Part shown: in pieces, positions 1-31,795 of the stretch | Layout of the letters: every line of letters starts with the position of its first letter | How positions within the stretch are numbered: the first letter of the stretch is position 1 | DNA from: Ficedula albicollis | Taxonomy: Eukaryota > Chordata > Aves > Passeriformes > Muscicapidae | Length of the DNA: 64,000 nt | NCBI RefSeq assembly: GCF_000247815.1 | Contig: NC_021692.1 | Coordinates: forward strand, 505,108 to 569,107 | Direction of reading: 5' to 3' | The notes under the pieces: model-generated | Told to the model about the DNA's origin: nothing | The model's database searches: none | Seen by the model: only the letters and a program-made list of their open reading frames with translations | Translations under genes and position numbers: made by a program

Positions 1-305
1 TAAGCAAAGCTACTTCTTAGAGAGGAGAACACTGTTGGAACAGGTTATTGTGAAAATGTTGCATTATGTTGTTTGCAGTTATTCTGGCATTTCAGGTCTG
101 ATTGCACCTTTATTGAAGCTCTTTTCAGTACTTTTCTTCACTTTTAAAATTGCTTTTAAATAATGCATTTAAATTAGTGAAAATAAATTGGTGGGAAATA
201 AGTAGTGGGGTGATGTGTTCTTAAGTTTGGCTTTTTTCCCCTCTACCTTCCTAAAGAATAAAAGCTTGGTTTTGGACCAACTTGATGCTTTTTCACATTT
301 TCTAG
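1..305 (+). other. HP1BP3 intron at the window edge
   Basis: AT-rich intronic sequence before the first visible HP1BP3 exon. The acceptor (ttttctag) ends at 305. I see no exon, RNA gene or repeat in it. Confidence 0.7.
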
Positions 306-11814
<11,509 letters not shown>

Positions 11815-12660
11815 AATGTTTCCAGTGTCAGGGAATCCCATGGTCAAATCCACAATCTTGTTTTATAAGTCAACGTGCATTTGTATTTTAGTTCTGATGC
11901 TTAAACACTTCTTTAATTTTTTTTTTAATTTTTTTTTTCTTGAATGATGGGGAAAAGCTGAAAACTAAATCAAACCAACCCGAGGATTTGTTAGATCTCA
12001 ATGCTGTGCCTCGTGCCTGCCCCTCCCTTGGAACGAGTCATCTTTACTTTCTGCAATAATTTTAGGACTTTTCTAGGACGTCTCTAATCTGTACATTTAT
12101 GGTGTTCCACGTGGGTTTCGGGGGGAGGGTTGGCTTTTAAAACAATTCTTCAAAGAAGATCATTACATCTTTAGACAGCAGGAGCGGGATGAAGGGGGAA
12201 CGTGATTCTTTAATGAGAAGGGGCCGTGGCAGAGGAGTCCTCCCTAGATCCCTGCATGCCGAGATGCTTGGCGCTTCCGTGGGCGAGCCGTGTGCATACA
12301 GCACTTGCACTGAGCCCCGAGATGCTGCTTTCCTCAGCCACAGGCCTGGGGGTGGCTGCTGGCTTGGATTCTCAGCATCTCCTGGGGGTCTGGTGCCAGA
12401 GGGGTTCCAAAAGGGGCCGCTCTCGGTTAGGTGGGTGATTTGAATTAGTGTTTCCACACCACATCTGTTACCTTAAAACCAAAATATATCGAAGTCTTCT
12501 TGAATCCAGCTTTCAAAATTTTTTAAGAGATGAAGAGCCTGAGTTGGTCACCTCTTGTTTACCCTTTTTTAAAGAGAAGTTGGAGAGCTATAAAATTGCT
12601 AATGTAGAAATGTTGATAAGTGAAGAACATGCGGTTTGCTAAAATAAAATGAAACTAGAT
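11815..12660 (+). other. HP1BP3: HP1BP3 3' UTR with poly(A) signal
   Basis: The sequence after the HP1BP3 stop holds T-rich tracts and no open frame of note. A canonical AATAAA lies at 12643-12648, followed by a T/G-containing stretch, and is the likely end of the transcript. Confidence 0.7.
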
Positions 12661-14339
12661 TCCAGGCTGCCTTCTGTGTCCATTGTCTCCTCGCCCCAGC
12701 CTCTCCTGGAAAGGTGGAGAGAAGGGAATGCAGTCACCATAGCTTGCTGCAGAGGCAGATCTTTGTTCAAAGACAGCGTGATTTAATCTGAGCCGCTGCC
12801 AAGCTCTGTAGTTGGACCAGCTCCTGACCTTTTTCTTCCTTGGTTTCTCTGGAGACAAAGGTGAGTGAGGAAAAAAGCTCAGTTGGAACCTCTTGCTGGT
12901 CCTCTTCTCCCCTTGTCAGTGATCAGTGAGGACAAAAAAACCCAGCTGAAACATCTCCTGGCTCTGCTCAACAGAGCAGCACCTGCCTTCAGAGCACCTC
13001 TCACCAGGTCCCTGCTCTGCTGTGCCCACGGCAGTGATGCCAGCGGGGCCTGACAGTCTCCAACGTGCTGCTGCAAAGAGCTGTGAGGAGGGGAATTACA
13101 CAGAGAGGGAGAAAACAGCCTCATTGAATTTATTCTTTTCACCTGCTGTCTCAGTGTGCTACCTCTAACTGGGAGTTTAAAAATTCCTATAGAAATGGCC
13201 TAAATTGTTCCAAACCCTGTAAGAAGGGTACAAACAGCAGGTTAAAAATCACAGCTGATGGGAAACAGAGTGAAATCTCTGATCCAAGAATGATCCACAG
13301 AGATGTAAAGCAATTCGAAATATTAGTGAATGGCTTGTTCCTGGGCTGCTTGTACTGAAGCCGTGGGGTTTGTTGGTGTTGTGGTGTGATGAATCAAGAA
13401 ACTTCTCAGTGCTAGCACATTTATGGAGACAAGGAGTCTTCACCCAAATGCTGGGCATTTTTCAACCTCCCTCTTCCAAATGGCATTCCCACACCAAAAA
13501 TCTCATGGGTATTTGTTAAAACACTGCTCTGGATGACACAGATTTCTCACATCCAAGCAGGAGCACCTTGAATTAAGAGTTGTGCCAAAACCTTGGTCAT
13601 CACCAGACTCTGGCTGTGGTTTGAATTAAGTGATTTCTGCACACCGAGCCACAAAAAAGTCACAGGGTTGGTTGTATTTAGTCCAAAGGAGTGATCCTTT
13701 CTTCCCAGGTGCAGCGACTGGAATTGGATGGGAGAGTCTTCATTGCCAGCAGAGCAAACGCCTTCTGGGGGGTTTGTGCCGGTTCTGCCGCTCGCTCTTC
13801 CCCAGTCTCTGCTTCCTGACCAGACTGGGCTCCGTTATGCTGTTTCTTCAGCCCCATCTGTCCTATTTTTTTTGTTTTCTTCCACGGTTTCTCCACTGTC
13901 GACGATCGGGTGGCTCTGCCATCGCAGCTCACGGTGTCTTGAAGCAGCTGGTGCTGGTGGCGAGCCAAGGGTTGAATGCTGCCAGTCAGACCCTTTTCCT
14001 CACCCCCTCGGGATTGCTGGGGCACAGCCAGGGATTTTTGGATGGAGCACCGAGGGTTAGACCCCATCTCCTCCCCAAACTTCTGCTTTGCCATTCCAGG
14101 AGCCAAGCTTGTCCCTGGGATTGGGGGCAGCTCCCTTCGGCTGGCCCGGAGGGCGTGAGGGAGGCTCTGGCTTATGCGGCTGCTCTGCAGTGAGGCCAGA
14201 GCCACCCCTCTTCATTTTTTTCCCCGGCAAAAGCAGACAGCAGTGGGCAAAACTCCGCAGGGGATGTAGAAACTGGGGTGAAAGGGTCTGAGCGTCAGGG
14301 CAGGGGGTGGCGAGCGAGCAACCACGTGTGTACGTGTCA

Positions 14340-14760
14340 GGGTTAGAAATCGCTGCTCCGCCGGGCACGCCGGAGGGGACGGCAAAAGACGCAGAGAAAA
14401 TCAGTTGCCGCCGCTGTTTCCAAAACCCCGAGCGAGCGCTCCTGCTCGCCGTCGCTTCCAAGAAACGGAGAGAACCGAGGAGGAAAATTGCGGTGATTCA
14501 TCGCGGGCAGATCGGAGGCAGGAAATGGGAGTTTGCTGCCTGCCCCGTGCCCGGCGTGGGCTCCGTGGGCTCGGGCTCGCCGGGGCCTGGGCCTGACACC
14601 CACGGGTCGAGCATCCCTGCGCCGCGGCCGGAGCGGCCGGAGGAGCCACCGGCAAAGGAAAAACAAGCGGCGGAGGCCGAGAGCCGGAGCAACGGGAATT
14701 TTTCACCTGCGTTTCTCCGGAGCCATCCGAGCTAGAGCTGCCCGTGAGCCGGGGGATCCA
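14340..14760 (+). promoter_or_regulatory. CpG-dense block, candidate SH2D5 promoter
   Basis: CpG-rich sequence on the SH2D5 side of the intergenic region, with GC-rich words such as gcgccgcggccggagcggcc. No TATA box is evident. Assignment to SH2D5 rests only on position and strand. Confidence 0.35.
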
Positions 14761-14899
14761 GCGGGATGGGGGTCCCAGGGGATGCTTGGTGCCTGGTGTC
14801 GCACATCACCTAAATTTGGGGGATCAGCATCCCTCCCTTGGGGACCCCCAGGGTGGCCGGTGGGCTGGGGGCTCCATTGAGAAATGAAGCGTGGGGAAA

Positions 14900-15208
<309 letters not shown>

Positions 15209-16181
15209 CTGGGGGGGGGGCGACCCCCCAAATTGTGCCAGGAAGGAGAGGGGCCAACCTGCTCTTGTGATGGGCAGACGGCACCGCAGGGACCCCCCCC
15301 TACCATTCGGATGCGCCTGGGGCAGCCGGACCCCTCCCCCTTTTCACGCGTTTGCATCCCGGCGGCTGCGGCGCGGTCTCTGATACGAGTTGCGCCGGTC
15401 TCAGCCCGGCCCCTTGCTGTGGAGCACAAGCCCCCTTTGGGTGCCTGGAGAAGGGCCAGGCGCACTCCTCCGTGGCTGCTCTGGATCAAAAAGCACCCCC
15501 AAATCTGCTGCCCTCATCGCAGGTGTTTTGGGATCACCCCTGGAGAACCCCAGGGGTCTCGGTGCTGCATGGCCAGCGGGATGGAGGATGGGAGGGGGAG
15601 GATGTGGGGGAACCCCAAAACCTTGCTGGAGTTCGGGATGTGGGACTGCAGGCACCTCACTTGGGGTGTATATTCGGCATGCAGGGATTGCTCGGGTTGC
15701 GTTTGGGGATGGAATGTGGGCACTGCATCCATCAGGTTTGGGGTGGGGATTTGGGGACCCTCACCGTCGGGATCAGGACGTGGGGGGACTGCCTGCATGC
15801 TGCTGGGAGTGGGGACACGGACCCTCGACTGGAGCTCAGGAACAGAGGATGGGGATCCTCACAGCACCCGTGCGGTCAGGATGCTGGAACCCTTGTGTTG
15901 GGGTCGGGACCTGGGGACATCTGCATTGGCGCCAGGACGTGGAGAGCTCCGCGCAGGGACCGCAGCACCTCCCCAGGGCTCAGCGGGCTGGAAACAGGGG
16001 ACGGGGGGGCAGGTTGTGTCTGTCCCCTCCCTCCTCGCAGGGACAGGGACCGAGGGCCGGACCCAGGTTCTCCGTGCTTTCTCCAGCACCCGCACCCTGA
16101 AGGGCTCTGGATAACTCAGATGTGGCATCAGAGTAGCTTAACCCCGTCCTGATTCAGCCTTCACGCCCAAGCCCCGCTGCC

Positions 16182-22823
<6,642 letters not shown>

Positions 22824-22885
22824 CTCGCTGCCGCCTGCCTTATCCCCCTGCCCGGGCCGCCCGCCGCCGCCCGCAATAAAGCTCT
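22824..22885 (+). terminator. SH2D5: SH2D5 short 3' UTR and poly(A) signal
   Basis: AATAAA at 22875-22880, only about 55 bases after the tentative stop. Sequence after it is promoter-like or repeat DNA, so this is the likely transcript end. Confidence 0.6.
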
Positions 22886-23227
22886 CGTGCATCCGGACAG
22901 GGCTCTGCTGGCTGCTCACCCCTCCCTCGGCGGGACACACCGCGCACCTGGGAGCTCGCACGCGTGTGCGCGCACTCCCGGGCCCAGGTAGCCCATGGAC
23001 TGGCGCGCTTGCCCTCTCGCACGATGCACCGCCACACGCTCTGCGCTCGCGTACCTGCAGCACCGCACCTGGCGCTCACGGGAGCACGCGCACCCAGGTG
23101 TTCACTGCCCCGCTCCGGCACACGCGGGGGTCACAGCCGGGCGCAGGCACAGCCGCGCACCGGCGTCATCGCACACACCAGTGCCGCTATGCACGCGCAC
23201 AGGTGTGTGCTCCTGTGCACCTCGGCC

Positions 23228-24415
23228 TGCACACCTGTCCTCGTGCACTCCTCCTCGCACACCTGTCCTCGCGCACTCCTCCTTGCACACCTGTCCTCGT
23301 GCACTCCTCCTCGCACACCTGTCCTCGCGCACTCCTCCTTGCACACCTGTCCTCGTGCACTCCTCCTCGCACACCTGTCCTCGCGCACTCCTCCTTGCAC
23401 ACCTGTCCTCGTGCACTCCTCCTCGCACACCTGTCCTCGCGCACTCCTCCTTGCACACCTGTCCTCGTGCACTCCTCCTCGCACACCTGTCCTCGCGCAC
23501 TCCTCCTTGCACACCTGTCCTCGTGCACTCCTCCTCGCACACCTGTCCTCGCGCACTCCTCCTTGCACACCTGTCCTCGTGCACTCCTCCTCGCACACCT
23601 GTCCTCGTGCACTCCTCCTCGCACACCTGTCCTCCCGCACTCCTTCTTGCACACGCACGCCTGTCCTCGTGCACTCCTCCTTGCACACGCACACCTGTCC
23701 TCGTGCCCTCCTCCTCGCACGTGCACACCTGTCCTCGTGCACTCCTCCTTGCACTCCTGTCCTCGTGCACTCCTCCTCGCACGTGCACACCTCTCCTCGT
23801 ACACTCCTCCTCGCACACCTCTCCTCGTGCCCTCCTCCTCGCACGTGCACACCTCTCCTCGTACACTCCTCCTCGCACACCTCTCCTCGTGCCCTCCTCC
23901 TCGCACGTGCACACCTCTCCTCGTACACTCCTCCTCGCACACCTCTCCTCGTGCCCTCCTCCTCGCACGTGCACACCTCTCCTCGTACACTCCTCCTCGC
24001 ACACCTCTCCTCGTGCCCTCCTCCTCGCACGTGCACACCTCTCCTCGTACACTCCTCCTCGCACACCTCTCCTCGTGCCCTCCTCCTCGCACGTGCACAC
24101 CTCTCCTCGTACACTCCTCCTCGCACACCTCTCCTCGTGCCCTCCTCCTCGCACGTGCACACCTCTCCTCGTACACTCCTCCTCGCACACCTCTCCTCGT
24201 GCCCTCCTCCTCGCACGTGCACACCTCTCCTCGTACACTCCTCCTCGCACACCTCTCCTCGTGCCCTCCTCCTCGCACGTGCACACCTCTCCTCGTGCAC
24301 TCCTCCTTACACACCTGTCCTCGTGCCCTCCTCCTCACACGTGCACACCTCTCCTCGTGCACTCCTCCTTGCACGCCTGTCCCCGCGCACTCCTCCTCGC
24401 ACCCGCGCGCACGCA
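23228..24415 (+). repeat. Minisatellite with 28-bp unit and 56-bp then 62-bp higher-order periods
   Basis: The unit is of the form acacctgtcctcgtgcactc plus ctcctcgc (28 bases). To about 23,630, two variants alternate (gtg...tcgc and gcg...ttgc), giving a 56-bp period. After an irregular part, from about 23,787 to 24,290 the period is 62 bp (28 + 34, the longer unit ending acgtgc), about eight copies. All frames lack stops for long stretches, which is a by-product of the repeat. Confidence 0.92.
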
Positions 24416-24418
24416 GCA

Positions 24419-24502
24419 GTCACGTGACGCAGTGGGCGGGGCCCCTCTCCCGGCGCCGTCCCGGTCGCTGTGGCGACGGCGTGCGGTCACTCGCGCATGC
24501 GC
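24419..24502 (+). promoter_or_regulatory. Promoter-like GC block (E-box, GC box, inverted repeat, NRF1 site)
   Basis: Within 84 bases lie the palindrome GTCACGTGAC (24419-24428, USF-type E-box), GGGCGGGG (24434-24441, SP1-type), the imperfect X-box-like inverted repeat GTCGCTGTGGCGAC (24464-24477), and a perfect NRF1 palindrome GCGCATGCGC (24493-24502). A poly-G run follows at once. Position and strand fit the former KIF17 promoter. Confidence 0.55.
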
Positions 24503-24509
24503 GGCGCCG

Positions 24510-25337
<828 letters not shown>

Positions 25338-25670
25338 CTTCAGCTTCCCCTCCGGCTTTCCCTCACAAACCCCCCTTCCGATTTCCTCCCCCCTGACCTG
25401 CCTAGTTCCCCCTCAGACTTGTTCCCAGCTTCGCCCTTTTTCTGCATCCCTCCCCAGCTCTTTTTCTCCATGCTTTCCCCTTCTCCCCCAGCCTCCCTGG
25501 CTCGGGGGTCCTTCCCCGGCGTGCCCCCCCAGCGGGTGCAGATCCGCAGGGTTCGGCTGCCCCGGCCTCTTCCCCGCCCCCGGCGCCCCCCGGTTCCGCC
25601 GAGTGAGGAGTGAGCGCCCGTGGGGCTGCTCGGGATGGCCGGGGTGCCCTGGGGGGTGTCTGGCCCAGAT

Positions 25671-26715
25671 CTGTGGGGCTGACTGCGTGTGTGGGGCTGA
25701 CCCCGTGTGTGGGGCTGACCTCGTGTGTGTGTCACTGACCCCCAGTTTGTCACTGCCCCCAGTTTGTCACTGCCTGCCAGTGTGTCACTGACCCCCAGTG
25801 TGTGTCGCTGACCCCCGTGTGTGTGTCACTGACCCCGTGTGTGTGTCGCTGACCCCCGTGTGTGTGTCGCTGACCCCCAGTGTGTCACTGACCCCCGAGT
25901 GTGTGTCGCTGACCCCCGTGGGTGTGTCGCTGACCCCGTGCGTGTGTCGCTGACCCCTCTGTGGGGCTGACTGCGTGTGTGGGGCTGACCCCGTGTGTGG
26001 GGCTGACCTCGTGTGTGTGTCACTGACCCCCAGTTTGTCACTGCCCCCAGTTTGTCACTGCCTGCCAGTGTGTCACTGACCCCCAGTGTGTGTCGCTGAC
26101 CCCCGTGAGTGTGTCACTGACCCCGTGGGTGTGTCGCTGACCCCCGTGTGTGTGTCGCTGACCCCCATGTTTGTGTGTCGCTGACCCCGTGTGTGTGTGT
26201 CGCTGACCCCGTGTGTGTGTCGCTGACCCCGTGGGGTGTGTGTCACTGACCCCCGTGCGTGTGTCGCTGACCCCGTGCGTGTGTGTCACTGACCCCCATG
26301 TTTGTCACTGACCCCCGTGCGTGTGTCGCTGACCCCCATGTTTGTGTGTCGCTGACCCCGTGCGTGTGTCGCTGACCCCCGTGGGTGTGTGTCACTGACC
26401 CCCGTGCGTGTGTCGCTGACCCCGTGCGTGTGTGTCACTGACCCCCATGTTTGTCACTGACCCCCGTGCGTGTGTCGCTGACCCCCATGTTTGTGTGTCG
26501 CTGACCCCGTGCGTGTGTCGCTGACCCCCGTGGGTGTGTGTCACTGACCCCCGTGCGTGTGTCGCTGACCCCGTGCGTGTGTGTCACTGACCCCCATGTT
26601 TGTCACTGACCCCCGTGCGTGTGTCGCTGACCCCCGTGCGTGTGTCGCTGCCCCCGTGGGTGTGTCGCTGCCCCCGTGTGTGTGTCGCTGACCCCGTGGG
26701 TGTGTCGCTGCCCCC
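25671..26715 (+). repeat. GTGTGTCGCTGACCCCC minisatellite with 149-bp higher-order copies
   Basis: The basic unit is about 20-22 bases (gtgtgtcgctgacccccgtg) with variants. Larger copies are visible: a block beginning ctgtggggctgactgcgtgt occurs at 25671 and 25959, and a 149-bp block beginning gtgtgtcactgacccccatg recurs at 26281, 26430 and 26579. Confidence 0.92.
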
Positions 26716-26721
26716 GGGGGT

Positions 26722-27169
<448 letters not shown>

Positions 27170-27219
27170 GTCGGTGCCCGGGGGAGCCCCGCGCAGCCGG
27201 GGATGGGGGCGGTTTGGGG

Positions 27220-27330
27220 CGCCACAAGGAAAGAAGGAGCTCCAGGAGCATTTGAACAACGCTCTCAGGCACAGGGTGGGATCGTTGGGGAGCTGGACTC
27301 TGATCCTTGTGGGTCCCTTCCAGCTGTGAA
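27220..27330 (+). mobile_element. CR1-type LINE 3' fragment
   Basis: Words such as 'gctccaggagcatttgaac', 'aacgctctcaggcacaggg' and 'gatccttgtgggtcccttcc' follow the avian CR1 3' pattern in sense orientation, in the first KIF17 intron. Confidence 0.65.
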
Positions 27331-27364
27331 CACACAGCTTGGGGCAGGCTGAGGAGTTTTATAA

Positions 27365-27490
27365 GTGATTCCTAAGTGAAGCAGGGTCCTTCCCCATACT
27401 GGAAGGTGTCCCTGCCCATGGCAGGGTGGTGGAAAGACATCAACTTTAAGGTGCCTCCCAACCCAAACCATTTGGGATTCTATGACTTAA
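27365..27490 (+). mobile_element. CR1 LINE 3' fragment
   Basis: 'ctggaaggtgtccctgccc', 'atggcagggtggtgg', 'tttaaggtgcctcccaaccc' and 'gggattctatga' mark a sense CR1 3' end in the first KIF17 intron. Confidence 0.8.
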
Positions 27491-27639
27491 GGATAGAAAG
27501 CCCTGTCCACTGTTTCAAGAGGTTTAGCTGTAAGCCTGGGGAGCAGAGGAGAGCAGACAGCATCCCAGCAAACGACTGGGAAGAAACAAAACTTTGTTAG
27601 CAGCCAGCAGGGCACCGAGGAGAGAGTTACATTGAATTG

Positions 27640-27812
27640 TTTTAGAATCCCAGACAGGTTTGGGTGGGAAGGGACCTTAAGACTCATCCTGTCCCACCTC
27701 CTGCCATGGGCAGGGACATCTTCCACTATCCCAGGCTGCTCCAGGCCCCGTCCAGCGTGGCCTTGGACACTTCCAGGGATCCAGGGCCAGCCACAGCTGC
27801 TCTGGTATCAAA
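27640..27812 (-). mobile_element. CR1 LINE 3' fragment, antisense
   Basis: 'ttgggtgggaagggacctt', 'ctgccatgggcagggacat' and 'ttggacacttccagggatcc' are the reverse complement of a CR1 3' end. Confidence 0.85.
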
Positions 27813-28589
27813 CTGATGATTTTAGGGATATTTTTACTGTCAGGTGAAAAACCTTAGAGAAGATGGGGAACCTCAGCCTGGCTTAGATTGGCAAAATAAT
27901 AGGGGATCGCTTTGTTTCCTTGTTAACAGATCAGCACAGAAAATAGCCGAGATGAGAAATGAACTTGTTAGCAAAAACAAAAAAGGCCAACTTCCTCCCC
28001 CAAAAAAGTTTTGTTAGAAGAAGTAACATTAATGAAATGACTTGTGATGGTTTTAAGATGAAAGTTCCTGATCATGAGAACAAGCAGGGCTAGAAACAGT
28101 AGATATTAAAATTATAGGTTCTTTTTTTCTTATTTAAACCTTAAGAAATCCAGTTATTTTTTCTTCCTATCACGCTTCTCTGTAACAGGGACAAGTGACA
28201 GTGAGCAGCTTGCCAAGCAAAAATTATTCAAAGCTGGAGACCATCCCCTTGGCCACCCAACAACCAACTATTGTTCTAGTTGTCTCTTTGAATCTCATAA
28301 GATTTTTGTGCCCTATGGCAAAAATATTATGGTTTTCTAAGTGTTAGTGTTGTCATCTGCTTTTCAACACCTGCATTGCTTCAAGAGTCCCTGTTTGGAG
28401 AGAAAAACATTTATTTATATGCTAATTTTGTAATTGCTATTCTCTGCGTGTGAAGATTAGGCAGCCATTTGATGTTTACTTCCAGCTCTTCCTTTAAAAT
28501 ACCTTTTAGGGGGTGGGAGTGAGCCTGGACGATGTATTTCCAGTTAGGCAAAGATGATGGCTGTTTTCTTTGGTTTCCCCCATTTCCAG

Positions 28590-28722
28590 GCTGTCATGGA
28601 AGGCTGCAGTGGCCTATGGCCAGACTGGCAGCGGGAGGTCACTCACCATGCGGGCAGTTGCAGATCCCTCCTCGCAGGAAGGGATCAATCCAAGGCATTT
28701 GAACATCTTTGAGAGGATGCAG
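28590..28722 (+). pseudogene. KIF17: KIF17 remnant: P-loop exon with 11-base deletion
   Basis: The exon starts AVMEGCSG (human GVTEGYNG), then loses about 11 bases (the TIFA region) and changes frame to AYGQTGSGRSLTM. Further shifts follow near the PRAFEH motif. Acceptor (catttccag) and donor (gtgggt) are kept. Confidence 0.85.
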
Positions 28723-29092
28723 GTGGGTGTGAAAGAGATCCCATTGATAAGGTTTTGTTAGGAAGGCTTTGTTGTCCTATCCCAAGAAGTGAGTGCTGAT
28801 GGCATGAAGTGTGCATGGGGACAGGTTTGGGGTGCACTGCTTCTCATCCTTAAGCTGATGCCTGTCCACAGTCAGGTGAACTGCAGCCTCATCCCAGATT
28901 ATGTTGTGGACTTGAGGTGTGGAAGGACCAGAAGTCCCTTGCAGTGAGTGTGTTGAGTGGTTCCACCTGGAATGAATTGCCAGGGGGGGTTGGATGAGGT
29001 GCTGAAGGGTGGTGGGCTGCCAGCTGTGTGAGGGGCTCCCTGGGCTGCCTGTGCTGTGCAGCCTCACCCCAAATCCTTCCTGTGCTGTGCAG

Positions 29093-29194
29093 TGTGCTGA
29101 ATGTGCCAAATTCCTGCTGAGATCCTCCTACCTGGAGATCTACAGTGAGAACATATGAGACCTTCTAGGAGCTGACACCAAGTAGAGGCTGGAG
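29093..29194 (+). pseudogene. KIF17: KIF17 remnant: SYLEIY exon with two in-frame stops
   Basis: The 34-codon exon keeps its phase and both splice sites and reads CAECAKFLLRSSYLEIYSEN, then ATA, then TGA (29156-29158), DLLGADTK, TAG (29183-29185). Human reads YNEDVRDLLGADTKQKLELK here. Both stops are single-base-type changes in clear homologous context. Confidence 0.92.
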
Positions 29195-31328
29195 GTGAGA
29201 CGGGCTCAATGTGTCTTAATTGAGTGCTTTAATTAGCTCAGATGGGTGTCACCATGATTTACAGAAGTGCAACAATGGCCTCTGTCAGAAACTTGAGTGC
29301 CAGAATATGAAGTTCCACGAGGAGTGGCGAAGCTAAGAGGGACTTTTGAGGGGCTTTAGTGAAAGTTTAGGAATAGGATACAGTCAGAGACGTGTCCAGT
29401 GTATCCCACACGATAGTGGCTGGTAACTCAGTAGCAGCTCTGTGAAAATCCTTTACTGAACAAAGATGGAATAAAGTGCTCATGGGGCAATTTCTTCCTC
29501 ATCCTCTTCATCTCATGCTTGTCTCTAAAGCAAGAGGTTTATAAGAGCCTTATAAATTAATCTGATCTAGTGGAGCCATGGATGATCTCTTTATCTGCCT
29601 AAACCAAAAAGGCTGACCTGTTTTGAGGGCACACAGCAGATATTACTCCCCATGGGAACACATGTGACATTTACAGGACAGGAGGCTAAACTCTTCCAAA
29701 ATCCTAATCAGGGGGCGATCTTTATAAAATGTACCTCTCGGTGGCTTTGCAGGTCCTTTTATATGTATTCCTGGAGGGAGCTAGAAATCTCCTATCCCAA
29801 TTTACTTCCTTGCTGGACTGTCCTGGTGTATGAAACCAAGGCAGTAGCACCTTGAGATGCTCTGGGATGGCAACAGACCCAAACTGCTTTACAGGGCAGG
29901 TATTTCTTACAGGTTTCTGGCCTTAAGGCAGGCAAACCCCTCTCTGCTCCACGTTCCAAGTGTGCTTTGCCTGTCTCCTGCAGAGGAAGAGTGGGAGAAG
30001 GGGACTTCTTGCCGCAGTTTCCCATCCTTTGTTCACGGGTTCCCATGGCGACACAGTTGGCGCTGGAGGGCAGGAGCTGGGCACAGCAGTTTCCAGGGTA
30101 ACTCTGTCACGCTGCCTCCACCGAGCGCTCGCAGTGCCTACAGCCATGGTCAGGTGTTCCCCAGGGACTCTGCAACACCCCCAGACAGCCAGGCCAGTGG
30201 TGGGGTTCTCACTAGCACGGACCAGTCCAGTGTAGGAACACCGGCTGTGGCTGTGCCTGCGTTCATCCTGCGCATCGTGGCTTTGGAACAAGGATAAATC
30301 CCACCCGCTTACATTTCCAGCCACTTTTGCTCTGTTCTGTGGGATTTTTTAAACAGCAAACAGTGTTTTACATCATCATTTCTTGTGGACATCGCTGAAG
30401 TATCTGAGCCTCCTCTTTGGAAGTCACAGTGCCAAATGTGGTCTCTGTTGCTCCATCTCGATATCCCAGCTGGCACGATAAAGATAGTTTTGGTGATGAA
30501 CTTAGCAGATGTGGGGTGTAACAGAGCTGTGGAAAATTAATTCAGCTCATTTAAAATTCCCAGTGTGGAGGGGGCTGGTGTAGGAGTGCAGGGATCTCTG
30601 GATTATTTTGTATGTTTTATGTAGGTTTGATGGATAACTCAAAATTTTGGATCTTTCCATTGCTTATTAACATTCTGTATGAAATTGTTCATCTGTGTGG
30701 TTGATAATTACTGAGAAGATGCTGTTGGGTATTTAATGCTCTGTCTCAACCCAGGATCCCAAATAGGATTTTTGTTCATTTTAAAGTTAATTAATCTGGA
30801 GAAAGATGAACAGGCAGTTCACCTGTGTGTGACAGGTGGTACTTTGGGAATGTTGTCAGTGAGCTCAAGCCACCCACTCAGAGCAGAGAGTTCAGCAAAG
30901 CACCGGGAACAATATCTGGGAATATTGTATCTGTTCTTTGATATTAAAAAAATCTTCCTATGACTGAGGAGAACTTAGAGCCTTTGCCATAATAGGTGAG
31001 ATGTATTTTGATTCTTGTTTAAAATATGCGGCTTTAATAATAGAGATGGTGGAGGATGGATAGAAGTTGAGTTCCTCATGGCCTGGGGAATGTCTGAATC
31101 AATCAGCAACTTTTAACTTGAGTCTTTGATCCGTGAAGGTGGTTCCCTCTTTTTCTGTGGTTTTATTCCTCCTTCAGAAATAAGGCTTTTTGGTAGCAGT
31201 CAGATGCATTTTTCTCATGCTGCAGTTTAATTTCACATAGGCCTCAAGCTCCCAGGCCATTCCCAGTGTAATTTTCCATGGTTGCAGTGTCTGTTGTTGT
31301 GACCTGGCTTGTGTTGTCCTGCTGGCAG

Positions 31329-31495
31329 CTGAAGGAGCAGGGGGTGTAGTGAAGGGGCTGTCCCTGCCCTGTGTGAGCAGCCCATGGCCACGGGCTGCAG
31401 GAACAGAGCAGTGGCTTCACCCTCATGAGCAAGGGCTCCCTGTGCTCCCACTCCATCCTCACTGGCAACATGGAAATCTGCACTCTCAGTGGGTA
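31329..31495 (+). pseudogene. KIF17: KIF17 remnant: NRSVGYTLMNKDSSRSHS exon, broken
   Basis: LKEQGV is followed by TAG TGA. VKGLSL appears in the next frame, and EQSSGFTLMSKGSLCSHSIL returns in the first frame, matching human NRSVGYTLMNKDSSRSHSIF. The switch I SSRSHS motif is changed to SLCSHS. Confidence 0.8.
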
Positions 31496-31594
31496 CCTGG
31501 ATGCCCTGCCTTGGGGCACAGGATCTGTGTGGCTACTCATCTCACAGCTACCCTTAGATCCCAAATGATTGAAGGTCCAGGAGAAAAATCCTCT

Positions 31595-31795
31595 TCCCTG
31601 GGAGGGTGGGCAGGCCCTGGCCCAGGGTGCCCAGAGCAGCTGTGGCTGCCCCTGGAGCCCTGGAAGTGTCCAAGGCCAGGCTGGACAGTGGGGTTTGGAC
31701 ACTGGGGTAGTGGAAAGTGTCCCTGCCCACAGCAGGGGTGGGATGGGATAAGTCTTAGGGTCCCTCCCAACTGAAACTATTCAGATCATAGCACC
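31595..31795 (+). mobile_element. CR1 LINE 3' fragment
   Basis: 'ggccctggcccagggtgcc', 'agtgtccaaggccaggctgg' and 'ggtccctcccaactgaaac' mark a sense CR1 3' end, about 100 bases after a KIF17 exon remnant. Confidence 0.85.

Noticed and set aside
15352..16152. Open frames of 230-400 residues upstream of SH2D5
   Set aside because: The sequence is GC-rich degenerate repeat with low stop frequency; the frames overlap each other and none resembles a known protein. SH2D5 has its own start at 16182.
22964..24427. Repetitive frames of SSCTPPRTP and GGVHEDRCARRSARG type
   Set aside because: These are readings of the 28/62-bp minisatellite on both strands; all frames are open because the unit lacks stops.
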